Shown in pieces: positions 44,101 through 55,635 of a DNA stretch of 64,000 nt (the first letter of the stretch is position 1; every line of letters starts with the position of its first letter). This stretch comes from Argopecten irradians (taxonomy: Eukaryota; Mollusca; Bivalvia; Pectinida; Pectinidae). Location of the stretch: assembly GCF_041381155.1 (NCBI RefSeq), contig NC_091142.1, positions 31,733,528 through 31,797,527 of the forward strand, given 5' to 3'. Under the pieces are notes generated by a model that was given only the letters and a program-made list of their open reading frames with translations, was not told where the DNA came from and searched no databases. A program made the translations under genes and the position numbers.

Positions 44101-44860
44101 GAATGTATATCAAGCCATGCTAGCAACAAGGGAGATAATTCATTAATTTGCATGTTACTAATTTGTTTCAATATAGGCTGAACATTAATTTATTCCCAAT
44201 CACACTCTGTCTTATTATGTCCACCAAACGAAGTGGGGGGACATATTGTTTTTGCTCCGTTTCTTATTATTATTACAAGCTAACCGATACTTACATTTTA
44301 TATATCATTGGCTTCTTAGGTAAAATATGTGTTCTCGTTTAAATATCACATACAGTATATATAACAATAATGACAATAAAAAAACTAATATAATTTTATA
44401 ACAGATACGTATAATTCATTTTTCACAAAAAAATAATGCGGGCAGCCACTTGAAATATCATGATACACACGTGATATTGAATGTATATCAAGCCATGCTA
44501 GCAACAAGGGAGTTAATTCATTAATTTGCATGTTACTAATTGGTTTTAATATAGGCTGAACATTAATTTATTCCCAATCACACTCTGTCTTATTATGTCA
44601 ACCAAACGAAGTGGGGGGACATATTGTTTTTGCTCCGTTTCTTCTTATTATTATTATTACAAGCTAACCGATACTTACATTATATATATCATTGGCTTCT
44701 TAGGTAAAATATGTGTTCTCGTTTAAATATCACATACAGTATATATAACAATAATGACAATAAAAAAGCTAACCTAATTTTATAACAGATACGTATAATT
44801 CATTTTTCACAAAAAAAAAATAATGCGGGCAGCCACTTGAAATATCATGATACACACGTG
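44101..44860. repeat. 378-bp recent tandem duplication
   Basis: GAATGTATATCAAGCCATGC begins at 44101 and again at 44479; the two units are nearly identical throughout. Each holds a hairpin-forming GTCCACCAAACGAAGTGGGG block that resembles a Helentron-like 5' end (44219-44245; in the second unit it begins GTCAACC). Confidence 0.8.
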
Positions 44861-45923
44861 CATATCAAAAGTTATCCAATACTTTTAAATGACATATGTA
44901 TCAAATTACTAATAAACGTTTCTGTCATAATTTGCGTGCCCCTGTGTTTTGGCTGAGGTGACCAAGATTGCATTTTACGGATTCGGAATAGCAGTTGAAA
45001 CTGCTTGTTTTACACATGTTCAGAGAAATTTAATTGTCAAAAACAGATATATTTAGATTTAATATCCCATGAAAAGTTACATAATATAAGACCACGATCG
45101 AGAGCATCGTGGGTAGCGTTAGGCCAAGGACGTCTCCTTGTAGGCGGTGTATGGGATTTGCAAATTATTTAGTCTAGATGAAATAAATGGTTATTCTAGG
45201 TACTGGTGTATGTAAATAATGAATGTACTTGCAATATTTCCAACGTTGGAATTTTTATTTTGCTATAATTAATATCGATGCCGCCACCGTTTGTGCGATG
45301 AGATGAGGAGTTGTTGCCGAGTCATCTTGGTTTTCACTGTCGACACCAAAATGAAACTTGTATTGTAAGATAGTGAACGTGTATTATGTTTATCCTGCAA
45401 ATTTTTCATTATATATACAAAAGATGGTATTCAAAACGAAAGCAAATTGCCTGTTATTTACACGACTTCGCTCAAAGCGAAGTGCTTCTTTGACGACCAA
45501 GAAAAGATGCACTCACTCAACGGAATGAGTGTGTACTCCTTTTTACTACCTTGGGAAATATGTCAGCGATTGTTTGGCGGAACTTACCGCCGTTTCAGTC
45601 ACTCCTACTAAAAGTGACGTCACTGGAATGTTCGGGATCAAGTCATTAAATTTAGAAATTGAATCAAACGAAAGAAATTAAACATTTATTTACTGATATC
45701 GTAATGTTTTCCTGTTACAACTATTACAGGAATTTCTTATTATCCGGTATCGAGTTCTGTGTCCGACTTATGTCGATATTAGTGCTATAAGTGCATTGTT
45801 TCTTGATATTGTTCCGCTTGTTTTGTTGACTTTAAATTCGTAAAATGAACTTAACCCGCGAAGGGCGTCAGAACGCTTGTTTTCAACGGGAATAAACACC
45901 GTGGTGATAAAGACCTTTCAAGT

Positions 45924-45987
45924 ATGGCAACAGTGAATAATTTCATCAGGGAAATAGGGACACAAAAAGTCGATTTTCTCCAAAAGT
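45924..45987 (+). CDS. Possible isolated first coding exon
   Basis: An ATG opens 21 codons beginning MATVNNFIREIGTQKVDFLQ and runs into a good donor (AAAA|GTAAGTAAG). Upstream 44870-45900 has mixed base composition. No matching downstream exon was found in the window, so this is only a candidate. Confidence 0.2.
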
Positions 45988-46132
45988 AAGTAAGTTACAC
46001 TACATTAATTTTGCTGGAACACTTAAAAAGTCGTTCTGATTTTAGAACAATTGGAATTATGAAGATATCTCTTACAGTATTTTTATTATTATTATTATAT
46101 ATAATGTAAGTTAATTGTTATTATTTTTATTC

Positions 46133-47465
46133 TTATTTCTTCCACTTTCTTCCGCAGCTTTTCTCAGAAACTGCTGGGCCGATGATCATGAAACTTGGTA
46201 GACAGACTCTATAGGGTGTGGTGTGGTGCATAAAGGTGGTTATTTTTCGGGACCGGAAGTCGAAGATGGCCGCCAGGGCCCATTTCCTGTTTTCGGTCTC
46301 CGATCTCAAAGAAAATTGGTCTGTAGGGGTTTTAAGGGATGGCGAACAACATGCAAACAATTTTGTGAAGGTTTTAGTATTCCAAGATGGCCGCTGGCCC
46401 ACTTCCTGTTTTCAGGTTTTGGTCTTCGATCTCAATGAAAATTGGTCTATAGGGGTTTTAAGGGTTGGCGAACATCATGAAAACATTTTCGTGAAGATTT
46501 TTGGTATTCCAACATGGCTGCTGGCCCACTTCCTGTTTTCAGGTTTTGGTCTCCGATCACAAAGAAAATTGGTCTATAGGGGTTTAAGGGATGGCGAACA
46601 ACATGCAAACATTTTCGTAAAGATTTTAGTATTCCAAGATTGCCGCTGGCCCAATTCCTGTTTTCAGGTCTGGTCTTTATATCTCAATGAAAATTGGTCT
46701 ATAGAGGTTTAAAGGGATGGTGAACAACATGCAAACATTTTTGTAAAGATTTTGGTAATCCAAGATGGCCGCTGGCCCACTTCCTGTTTTCAGGTTTCGA
46801 TCTCCGATCTCAATGAAAATTGGTATGTAGGGGTTTTAAGGGATGGCGAACAACATGCAAACATTTTCATAAAGATTTTAGTATTCCAAGATGGCCGCTG
46901 GCCCACTTCCTGTTTTCAGGTTTCGGTCTTCTATCTCAATGAAAATTGGTATATAGGGGTTTTAAGGGATGGCGAACAACATGCAAACATTTTTGTCAAG
47001 ATTTTGGTATTCCAGGATGGCCGCTGGCCCACTTCCTGTTTTCAGGTTTCGGTCCCCGATCTCAATGAATATTGGTCTATAGGATTATTTAGGGATGGCG
47101 AAGAACATGCAAACGTTTTCGTAAAGATTTTGGTATTCCAAGATGGCCGCTGGCTCATTCCTGTTAATCAGGTTTCGATCTCCGATCTCAATGAAAATTG
47201 GTCTACAGAGGTCTTAAGGGATGGCGAACAACATAAAGAGATTTTCATAAAGATTTTTGGTATTCCAAGATGGCCGCTGGACTAACTTCCTTTTTTTTAT
47301 ATTTTGGTCTCTGATTTCAATGAAAATTAGAATATAGGGGTATTAAGGGATACTGAATAATATGATAACAAATTTATAAGATTGTCCCTGGGCCAACTTC
47401 CTGTTTTCAATTTTTCGTCAGCAATTCATTGAAAATTGGTAAATGGGGGTTTTAACTTAAAATTC
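46133..47465 (+). repeat. 126-bp tandem array, diverged copies
   Basis: About ten units of 125-127 bp contain CAAGATGGCCGCTGGCCCAC and CAATGAAAATTGGTCTATAG. Unit landmarks are at 46381, 46508, 46633, 46759, 46885, 47011, 47137 and 47264. The period is a multiple of three, so reading frames stay open on both strands without being genes. The same unit recurs at 57465-58035. The left flank reads like the entry part of a Helentron-like element (GCTGGGCCGATGATCATGAA), but no terminal hairpin was found. Confidence 0.8.
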
Positions 47466-48506
47466 ACGCAGGAACAAGGCATGACCAGGTCCTGGGTCAT
47501 GACCACCGAGTTATGTAAGTTATGTACATTTTAGGAGAACCTGAATTCCTATATAAAAGTACATCAAAATTCTCACAAGATGTCCATATACACTGTGCAA
47601 CTGCATTCTTGATTTGTTGCAATTGGGGATGCGTTTGGGGGACTATGTAATTGTGTCCATTACAATCAGTACTTGTTCATCAATTACATCCAACATGAAA
47701 TATTTATTGAAATATATAAAAACAATTTAAACAATTTCGTTACTTATATTTAATATCTATTATTTCTAACTATATGAGAAACAACTCCACACAAAATCCT
47801 AAAGAAGTAAAAAGAACTCCATACAATGATGTAGTTAATCAGGGCAACAACACCTGTATAAACATCACTTTCTATACAAAACGGCGACTACTATATGAAT
47901 ACACGTATTTCAAAAAAATAAAATTACAATGACATTATTTAAGGATTAATTTGAATAGATCATCATTTTGGGACTCTTCTGTCTATAAAATCATTAGGCT
48001 GTCATCTCAGCCAATCAGAACAATGTTATAAACGGTGACGCCATTTTTTTTTCATTATAAGCTGATAAACTAAATTTCTAATCCAATGGAAATGCTGTTA
48101 CAAGCAAAATTGAACTATACGTGTATTGTCAAATATGGAAACTTCACTAGAAATTAAAACAAAATACATTGAACACCTTCCCCTAATGACCTTATACTTA
48201 TTTTTAAGAGCTACTGGACCAACTAAAATGTATAAGCCCCCATCAATGACTTAGCACATACCTATTTTCAAATCAGAGCTTGAGACCCTGGGAATTAGAC
48301 ATACTAATTATATAACTCCATAACTAAGACCTTATATTATTTAAAAACTATAGTCCTCAGACTGTATCTTACAAATTGTACAAATATACAAATGTTTAGT
48401 ACATTATTGTCAGAAATAAATACATAAATACGTTTAAAGAAAACTGAAACCTTAAATATTTTACAGTTTTAGTAACTGTTTTGATTCAGTATAACAATCA
48501 ATTCAG
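47466..48506. other. Spacer downstream of the piggyBac-derived gene
   Basis: AT-rich; includes the 3' flank of the minus-strand gene ending at 48507. No other feature seen. Confidence 0.5.
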
Positions 48507-48905
48507 TTAACATTTCCTCTTCCGATAGTTGCCTCTTACTTTGTACCAATCCTGAATTTTAACACTCTCAGCACTTCCATCATGCCACAACTTAAAACAG
48601 TTTCTATCTCTGGTCAAACAAAGACCAACATTACACTCCTCACATTTCATCACTGTCTTTCTACTAGGCAAAGGAAGCCCTTGTATACTGGCTTTAGCAT
48701 TACACATTACACAATCAACTCTCTTTTCTGATACAACTGGTAAACATGATAATACAGCTTTCTTCTCTTTCTTTCCATAAGTATCAAAAATATATTGGAA
48801 AATGCTTTTCCTAAATTCAAGCTGTCAAAAATGTGATGGCAAATTACTTGTAGACTGCTTATACAAAACAAATCCATTTACAATCATAATGTCAATAGAA
48901 TGAAA

Positions 48906-50136
48906 CAAGAGGCCCAGAGGGCCTGTATCGCTCACCTGGTTTGTAATGCCTAGGAATGTTCTGAATTCAAGTTCATTGTTTCTTTTCTGAATTCCCCTAT
49001 TAGGCCCCACTCTTTCTGCCCCAGGGGGTCAAAGCCAAAATTTATACAAATTCTCTTTCCCCCAAGGATGTTTCTGGTCAAATTTGGTTACAAGCCATGC
49101 AGAACTCTAGAACAAGTAGGAATTTATAAGATTACCTCTATTTCCCCTATTGGGCCCGCCCCTCCTGCCCCCGGGGGGTCAGAGCATAAATTTATACAAG
49201 TTCTGTTCCCCTTCTGCCAAGGATGTTTGTGGCCAAATTTGGTTACAATCCATGCAGAACTCTAGGACAAGTAGCGATTTAAAGGATTTACCTCTATTTC
49301 CCCTATTGGGCCCCACCCCTCTTGCCCCCAGGGGATCAGAGCCAAAATTCATACAAGTTCTGTTCCCCTTCCCCCAAGGATGTTTGTGGCCAAATTTGGT
49401 TACAATCCATGCAGAACTCTAGGACAAGTAGCTATTTATAGGATTTACCTCTATTTCCCCTATTGGGCCCCGTCCCTCCTGCCCCCGGGGGTCAGAGCCA
49501 AAATTCATACAAGTTCTGTTCCCCTTCCCCCAAGGATGTTTCTGGTCAAATTTGGTTACAATCCATGCAGAACTCTAGGACAAGTAGCAATTTATAAGAT
49601 TACCTCTATTTCCCCTATTGGGCCCCGCACCTCCTGTCCCCGGGGGGTCAGAGCCAAAATTTATACAAGTTCTGTTCCCCTTTCGCCAAGGATGTTTGTG
49701 GCCAAATTTGGTTACAATCCATGCAGAACTCTAGGACAAGTAGCGTTTTATAGGATTGACCTCTATTTCCCCTATTGTGCCCCGCCCCTCCTGGGGGGGT
49801 CAGAGCCAAAATTTTTCCAAGTTCTGTTCCCCTTCCCTCAAGGATGTTTGTGGCCAAATTTGGTTACAATCCATGCAGAACTCTAGGACAAGTAGCGTTT
49901 TATAGGATTTACCTTTATTTTCCCTATTGGGCCCCGCCCCTCCTGCCCCCGGGGGGTCAGAGCCAAAATTTATACAAGTTCTGTTCCCCTTCCCCCAAGG
50001 ATGTTTGTGGCCAAATTTGGTTACAATCCATGCAGAACTCTATGACTAGTAGCGATTTAAAGGAAATGTTGACGGACGGACGACGGACGCCGCGCCATGA
50101 CATAAGCTCACCGGCCCTTCGGGCCAGGTGAGCTAA
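48906..50136 (-). mobile_element. Helentron-like element, family B, inside a coding exon
   Basis: 5' end at 50136 (TTAGCTCACCTGGCCCGAAG), about seven to eight ~157-bp units, then CCAGGTGAGC, the AGGCCC/GGGCCT hairpin and CTTG ending at 48906. Host sequence on both sides is the piggyBac-derived exon, which reads through in frame if the element is taken out. The host was TTTTTT and the element sits between the third and fourth T, with no duplicated bases. Confidence 0.85.
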
Positions 50137-50504
50137 AAATAGAACTTTCCACCAATGAAATTTACTTCTTAAATATGAAGGATACTGTGTGACATATTGG
50201 TTACTTTTATCTACACCAAGCATACCATAATTATAGGAGTTTACAATAGCAGGCTGTGACACAGTGGTTTTCTTAAAACCAGTTCTATGTTTAATAGTAC
50301 GAACACAAGACGTAACATCTGAACCCTTGTGAATAGGTGACACAATAGTAACAGTTCTACAATCTTTCCATTGAACAGTGACATATCCATCCTGCCTATG
50401 CCATCTAAAATCACCTCTACATGCAACTTTTTCCCACTGTTCTACAGAGGTTTTAAAACATAATGGCATTGCTGAACTATTTTTCCTGACAGCACCAATA
50501 AGAT

Positions 50505-50770
50505 TGTTTGTTTGTTTGTTTGATTAATTTACGTCCTATTAACAGCTATGGTCATGTAAGGACGGCCTCCCATGTATGCAGTGTGTTGCATGTATGTTGT
50601 GCGGGGTGTGTGTTTTTGGGAAACTGCGGTATATACATGTTGTGTCTTCCTGTATAGTGGAACTGTTGCCCTTTTTATAGTACTATATCACTGAAGCATG
50701 GCGCCGAACTGACAACGGGCGAACCAGTCGTCCCACTCCCTGCAGAAACTACCACTTTTATAGACTTTGG
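50505..50770 (-). repeat. SINE-A, 5'-truncated, inside the piggyBac-derived gene
   Basis: Flanked by TAAGAT at 50499-50504 and 50771-50776. Removing the SINE and one copy of the duplication returns the gene to its frame, so the insertion is younger than the coding sequence. Confidence 0.8.
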
Positions 50771-51860
50771 TAAGATAGGTGGATTTGGATAATAAATCTT
50801 TTATCAAATACACAGATGTATAAAAATTGTCTACAAATAAATGATAACCTTGATACAACAAGGGAGATATAAGATTAAAAACAACACTGTATGCTAAACC
50901 TTTCCCCTTGTCAAGAATTTCTGACCTCTTTTTACCCAAGTAAACATAAAAATTGTAGGTATATCTAGTTTCAGTATCTGCAAGAATCCATAATTTTAAA
51001 CCAAATTTAACAGGTTTATCTTTTATAAATTGACGGATTCCAGAAAACCTGTGTCTTGAGGCCACCATTCTTTCGGCAATTGCTACATTACGGAACGGTT
51101 GAAAGAGTTCTTGTGAAGTCTTGTTTATATGGTCTGGTTTCTGACCAGAAACGACCAATGGGTTGTTTCTGGTCAGTTTGTCTTCTACAACAAAAAATAA
51201 GCAAGTGATACAACAGACCTGCATGTGTATATAATAAAAAACGCAACATAATTTGAAGAAGTATATTACATACAATTATACAGCTTGTAAATGCTGATAT
51301 TGTATCACCAATATACATGACTGTATGTTATATCATGGCTATATAAACAAGGATGGATAGAAGGACAAAGTGACTACAATTACATGCCTCAGAAAAGGGG
51401 AAAATAATTATGGTGCATTTGAAAAACAGTTATGTACTGGTATATATTTACTTTTATCAATATCGACTGGAGGTGTTATCTGCAGGAATGATAGGATAGC
51501 CTGGAACCTTCTCTTTGACAGTAGTAACGGCACTGGGTTGAATCTGTATAGACAGCTGGATGTCCAGTACCTATCCATTGTTGATATCTTTGTGAATGGC
51601 ATGTATATTATTATGCCAATAAGCCTTAAGCAAATTAAATCAGATATCAGTGAGAATTCTTGTTGGCATATGATGATGGCAATAAACCAATTAATAAAAT
51701 GCACATGCCTGGCATACAGGAAGGTGCAATTTGTTTTGTTTGTATTATTCACATAAGAAATTGAAATATAAATATGTAATACATTAACAAAGGTTAATTA
51801 ATGAAGTGAAGTTTAGTCTTCAATCAATATCTTATGACAGATGAAATCGGTTTGTATTTT

Positions 51861-52075
51861 ATTAGTTTAATGTCCTATTAACAGCCAGGGTTGTGTAAGG
51901 ATGTGTCAGGTTTGTTGGTGGATGAAAGTCAGAGTACCCGGAGAAAAACCCTTGAACAGCGGCCAGTACCCAGTACCTGGCAACTTACCTACATGGGATT
52001 TGAACTCATGACCCAGAGGTTAAGGGCTTGTGGTAAAATGTCGAGACATCTTAACCACTCGGCTACCGCGGCCCC
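51861..52075 (-). repeat. Second SINE family (tRNA head, shared 3' tail)
   Basis: On the minus strand: GGGGCCGCGGTAGCCGAGTG starts a tRNA Ser/Leu-like head with A-box TAGCCGAGTGG and B-box AGTTCAAATCC. Then comes a central block CTCCGGGTACTC, like the conserved core of Meta-domain SINEs. The end is GGCTGTTAATAGGACATTAA, almost the SINE-A end. It lies in intron 4 of the piggyBac-derived gene. Confidence 0.7.
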
Positions 52076-54973
52076 TTGATGGAATGGTAGCCATGTACAT
52101 GTTTACATTACATACAATATATATGATATGTGTACTATACTTACTTATACATTTCCTCCTCAGTCACTCTGCACCAAGTTCCATCCGGCTGTGCATATGA
52201 CGTAAACTGACCCTTTGCAATCAAGGACTCAGCAAAGGCGTTGGTGGCAATACAAAGGGACACTATCAGCTGGGATGTAAGGAAGAGCTTCAGAAACTCC
52301 ATTGGTGACTTAGTACTGAGAGAGTTTCTGAAACAAAATCCCAAATCTACAGTAGATACAACAATACACATTATTTTTACCAGCTAACTACTATGCATGG
52401 TGTTGCATTTGATTGTATTTATGTATTAACAAATACTTTAAGCATTTACATAAAGAAGTACTACATTATATAATTATCAATTAAAACAAATAAATCAAAA
52501 ATAAAAAGTGCATCATTACAGTATCTTATTGTCATATATATATAGTATTTTATAACCAAGAGATTGTTATTAATTCTGTCATTTCTGATTGCTCATGAAT
52601 TAAATTCATTCATACAGTTAGACACACACACCTAGAAAGATAGAGGTATTAAAAAGAAAAAAATATGCATTTTACTTTTTTCTATTGATGAATAAAATCT
52701 GTTATGGTTGATTTAGAATAAAGCAGCTAGACTAATGCCATGTAAGAAAGTAATAGGTATTGAAATGTGATGAAAGGCTGATCGGTATTCAGAGAGAAAA
52801 CTGGATGTCACTGCAGGTGCCAGGGACCAGTATATTTGGTCAGTATAGGCAGCTTTCCAGATTACACAGGTTTTAATTACATAAATTATGAAGAACCAGT
52901 GTCATACAATCATGCAGGAATGAACAGGGATACAGATTACACAAGGATCGATTTATACAAGTTTTACTTATAAACCATCTACAAGTACAAGATTCTGGTT
53001 TGAACTTGCAACCCTGAAAGTATCGAGGGCTTTGTAAAGCTATTTAAGGATTTTAGTTATATAATGAACATATAGTTTAGATGAGGAACAAAATATTCAA
53101 TATATGCATACTTCCTGAGTCTTCCTGTGTTTACACCTGGTGGTTGGTGGGGTGTAAAAGGGGCTGTTTTGGGGTCTGGGCATGCCTCATCCTCTACTGT
53201 TTCATCTTGCCAGTAAACACCCTCCAATGGCTCCTGAGACCCCATAAAACTTGAACCCTGGGAGTCATTTCTGAAAATTAAAATTGATGATCAAATACTT
53301 GATAATAATAATAACTTGATTAGGTATAGGCCTATATATACACAGGTATTAATTTTATGGTATTTTTAATTATACTGTATAAAATATACACATATACATG
53401 TACATGACAAATGTGTATGTATACATGCAGTTACAGATCACTGTATAAGTTAGAACATTGTTTGGTGTAAAAATATTAAATCAGAATATAAATCATCAGA
53501 AAAAGCTACATGTACAATGTACATTGTAGCTGTAACATATATTATAGATATTAAAAGATTTGCTATAAACCTCTGATGACAATAACTTTTTTATCTATTT
53601 ACCTCTCTAATGACTTTTTTTATTTGAAATTAATTTCTTTCATTCATATTAAATTGTGAAAAAATTACATCAGTAAATATATACATTACATTGATGTGTG
53701 TACATTGTATCTCGACTAGCAAAGTTTTTTCAATGTAAGCCTAATAGAAAACATACCCATCAACATAGTCATCATCTGACTGCACATAGTCTGGGTCATC
53801 CAACATATCATCTAGATATTCCTCCTCTTCCTCTGACATGCCTTTATCAAGGGTTTCATGTGGTTCATAGTACCCATCAAAATCTTAAAAAAGAAAATAC
53901 ACATTAGTGTAAATTGAAAATTAGCAAAACAGTTTACATATATTAGCCTCCTTCTATCACTTTTTATCAATGTTTACACTATCTTATACTCAAAACAATG
54001 TTTTTTTAAATGTATTAATGTGTATGTACATGTACATGTGAGACAATAATTAAAATGCCCATTTTAAAAATCAACTGCAATGTAAAATAATGTCTTTGGC
54101 AAGTGCATGATGCAAATTGGATAAGGCTATGACACTGATAATACATGTAGATATACATACATGTAAATTTGCATGTAGATACAAATGTAGGTCTTTTTCA
54201 AAATTGTATATTGCTGTGACTACAATTTAATAGCCTATAAATTATTTTACATAATAAACACAGTGACACAGCTACCTACATACGTACATGTACCTGTAAT
54301 GATCGATTAACCCATAAAACTTCCAGATGAATCTGTTTCATTTGTATAACATGTACCAGGAATTATGGGACAAAGAAGTCAATTTAACATTGTACAGTAT
54401 GTTGACAAAATATTGTCAAATTTCCGAGGAGGTTTAATTGCCACAGATCTGTGCTACCTAGGGAACTGGGTTGCCACAAAAGAGCACCTGTTAATTTGTG
54501 ATGCGCACGAGACCTATAAATCACAACTAGAATTACTGATATACCTAGTCTTTTATGACATCTAGACCTAATCATAATCATGCCTACGATCTTTTCACAA
54601 CGAACTCGTCCCAACTTCTAACTAGCCCCGCTATTTCAAATATAACTAATAGAACAAATTGGAACTTATACATTATATATATGAACGGTAAGCTTATGAT
54701 CATTACTACGTTTGATTGAACTTAACGACTTGGTAAAAATAATAGAGCAACCAAATTCGAATCGTGTTTGTTTTCATTTCCATACGTTTCTATGGACGCT
54801 ATCCAAGGGACAACACTCTTGAGTGTTTCCGTTACTATACATGAACAATGTATCAAATCTAAACTTCAAATTAAAACTCCAACTCTATGATGATTTTGGG
54901 ATTAATAGTTACCATCGTTTGCACCGCCAGGAAGCTCCGGGGCTGCAGCGTTGACGTCCGATAAATCGTCCAT

Positions 54974-55635
54974 GTTTGGGCTACTGGAATGTTGTATTCA
55001 GCATCCCATAATAGTGTGAAAAGCGGTTCTATTTTTAGATTTCACCAGCGAAATAAAGTGACACGTACCTGTAGATGTTCGTGATTTGTTGTTAATTTGT
55101 AAACTTCAGCAATAGTTTGATATATCGATTAAATATCGAGACTGTAGTTGGTTTAGCAATGCCACGATCATGACGTTGCTGTAAACAAAAACAAACGTCA
55201 TAATTTGTTACATCGCTTGCGGTAACTTTCCGATTTTCCGTTTGAAGATGGTTAAGTAATTTCGCGATAATTCCGTTTCTAGAACACCAATTTTCAAAAC
55301 TAAAGCTGTTTTGAGAAGGAAATATCTATGACATTAACATATTGTGTTTTCATGAAAATAAAAGGTATAAAAATATTTATCTTTCATCGCAGAACACGCA
55401 CAAATGCAATTTTATTGGTGAAAATCGCATACATTTTTTATAACAGATTTTTTTCCTAACATAATTATACAATAATTACTAAAGAAAAACACCATTTTCT
55501 TACTTGGAATCTCAGCTTTTTATTGATATATATTATTTAACACTGCAATACTTTAGTTTTGCTTTTCGAGTGGTTTATTGACGAAACATGTTGACAAATT
55601 TAACGTTATTTTCGGCACTTTTTTAACGGACGTTT
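54974..55635. other. 5' flank of the piggyBac-derived gene
   Basis: Upstream of the minus-strand start codon. Probably contains its promoter, though no specific element can be named. No other gene seen. Confidence 0.4.

Larger units (their letters stand above)
48507..54973 (-). pseudogene. Six-exon piggyBac-transposase-derived gene, broken by two insertions
   Basis: Exons (minus): 54973-54913, 53883-53757, 53270-53112, 52327-52145, 51624-51452, 51184-48507; all phases agree. Exons 1-3 give an acidic, disordered N-terminus. Exon 4 has SPMEFLKLFLTSQLI, exon 5 LIGIIIYMPF and MDRYW. Exon 6 holds the catalytic core: AIAERMVASRHRFSGIRQF, where the family's first catalytic Asp is Ala (codon GCC, 51077-51075), then VDNFYTS (Asp 50831-50829) and GVDKSNQ (Asp 50211-50209). 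It ends with the cysteine-rich tail (CVMCNAKA, KCEECNVGLCLTRDRNCF). A SINE (50505-50770) and a Helentron-like element (48906-50136) lie inside exon 6, and there is an in-frame TGA at 48827-48825. The intron number and the Asp loss suggest a former domesticated gene (inference). Confidence 0.8.

Noticed and set aside
46218..47285. Long open frames (164 and 177 codons) on the plus strand
   Set aside because: They lie entirely in the 126-bp tandem array. The period is a multiple of three, so frames stay open by arithmetic.
49150..50131. Plus-strand frames of 90-168 codons with a repeated proline/glycine pattern
   Set aside because: They translate the internal repeat of the family B Helentron-like element.
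51370..51756. 128-codon plus-strand frame
   Set aside because: Antisense of the piggyBac-derived exon 5 and flanking intron, where the minus strand has the recognisable protein.
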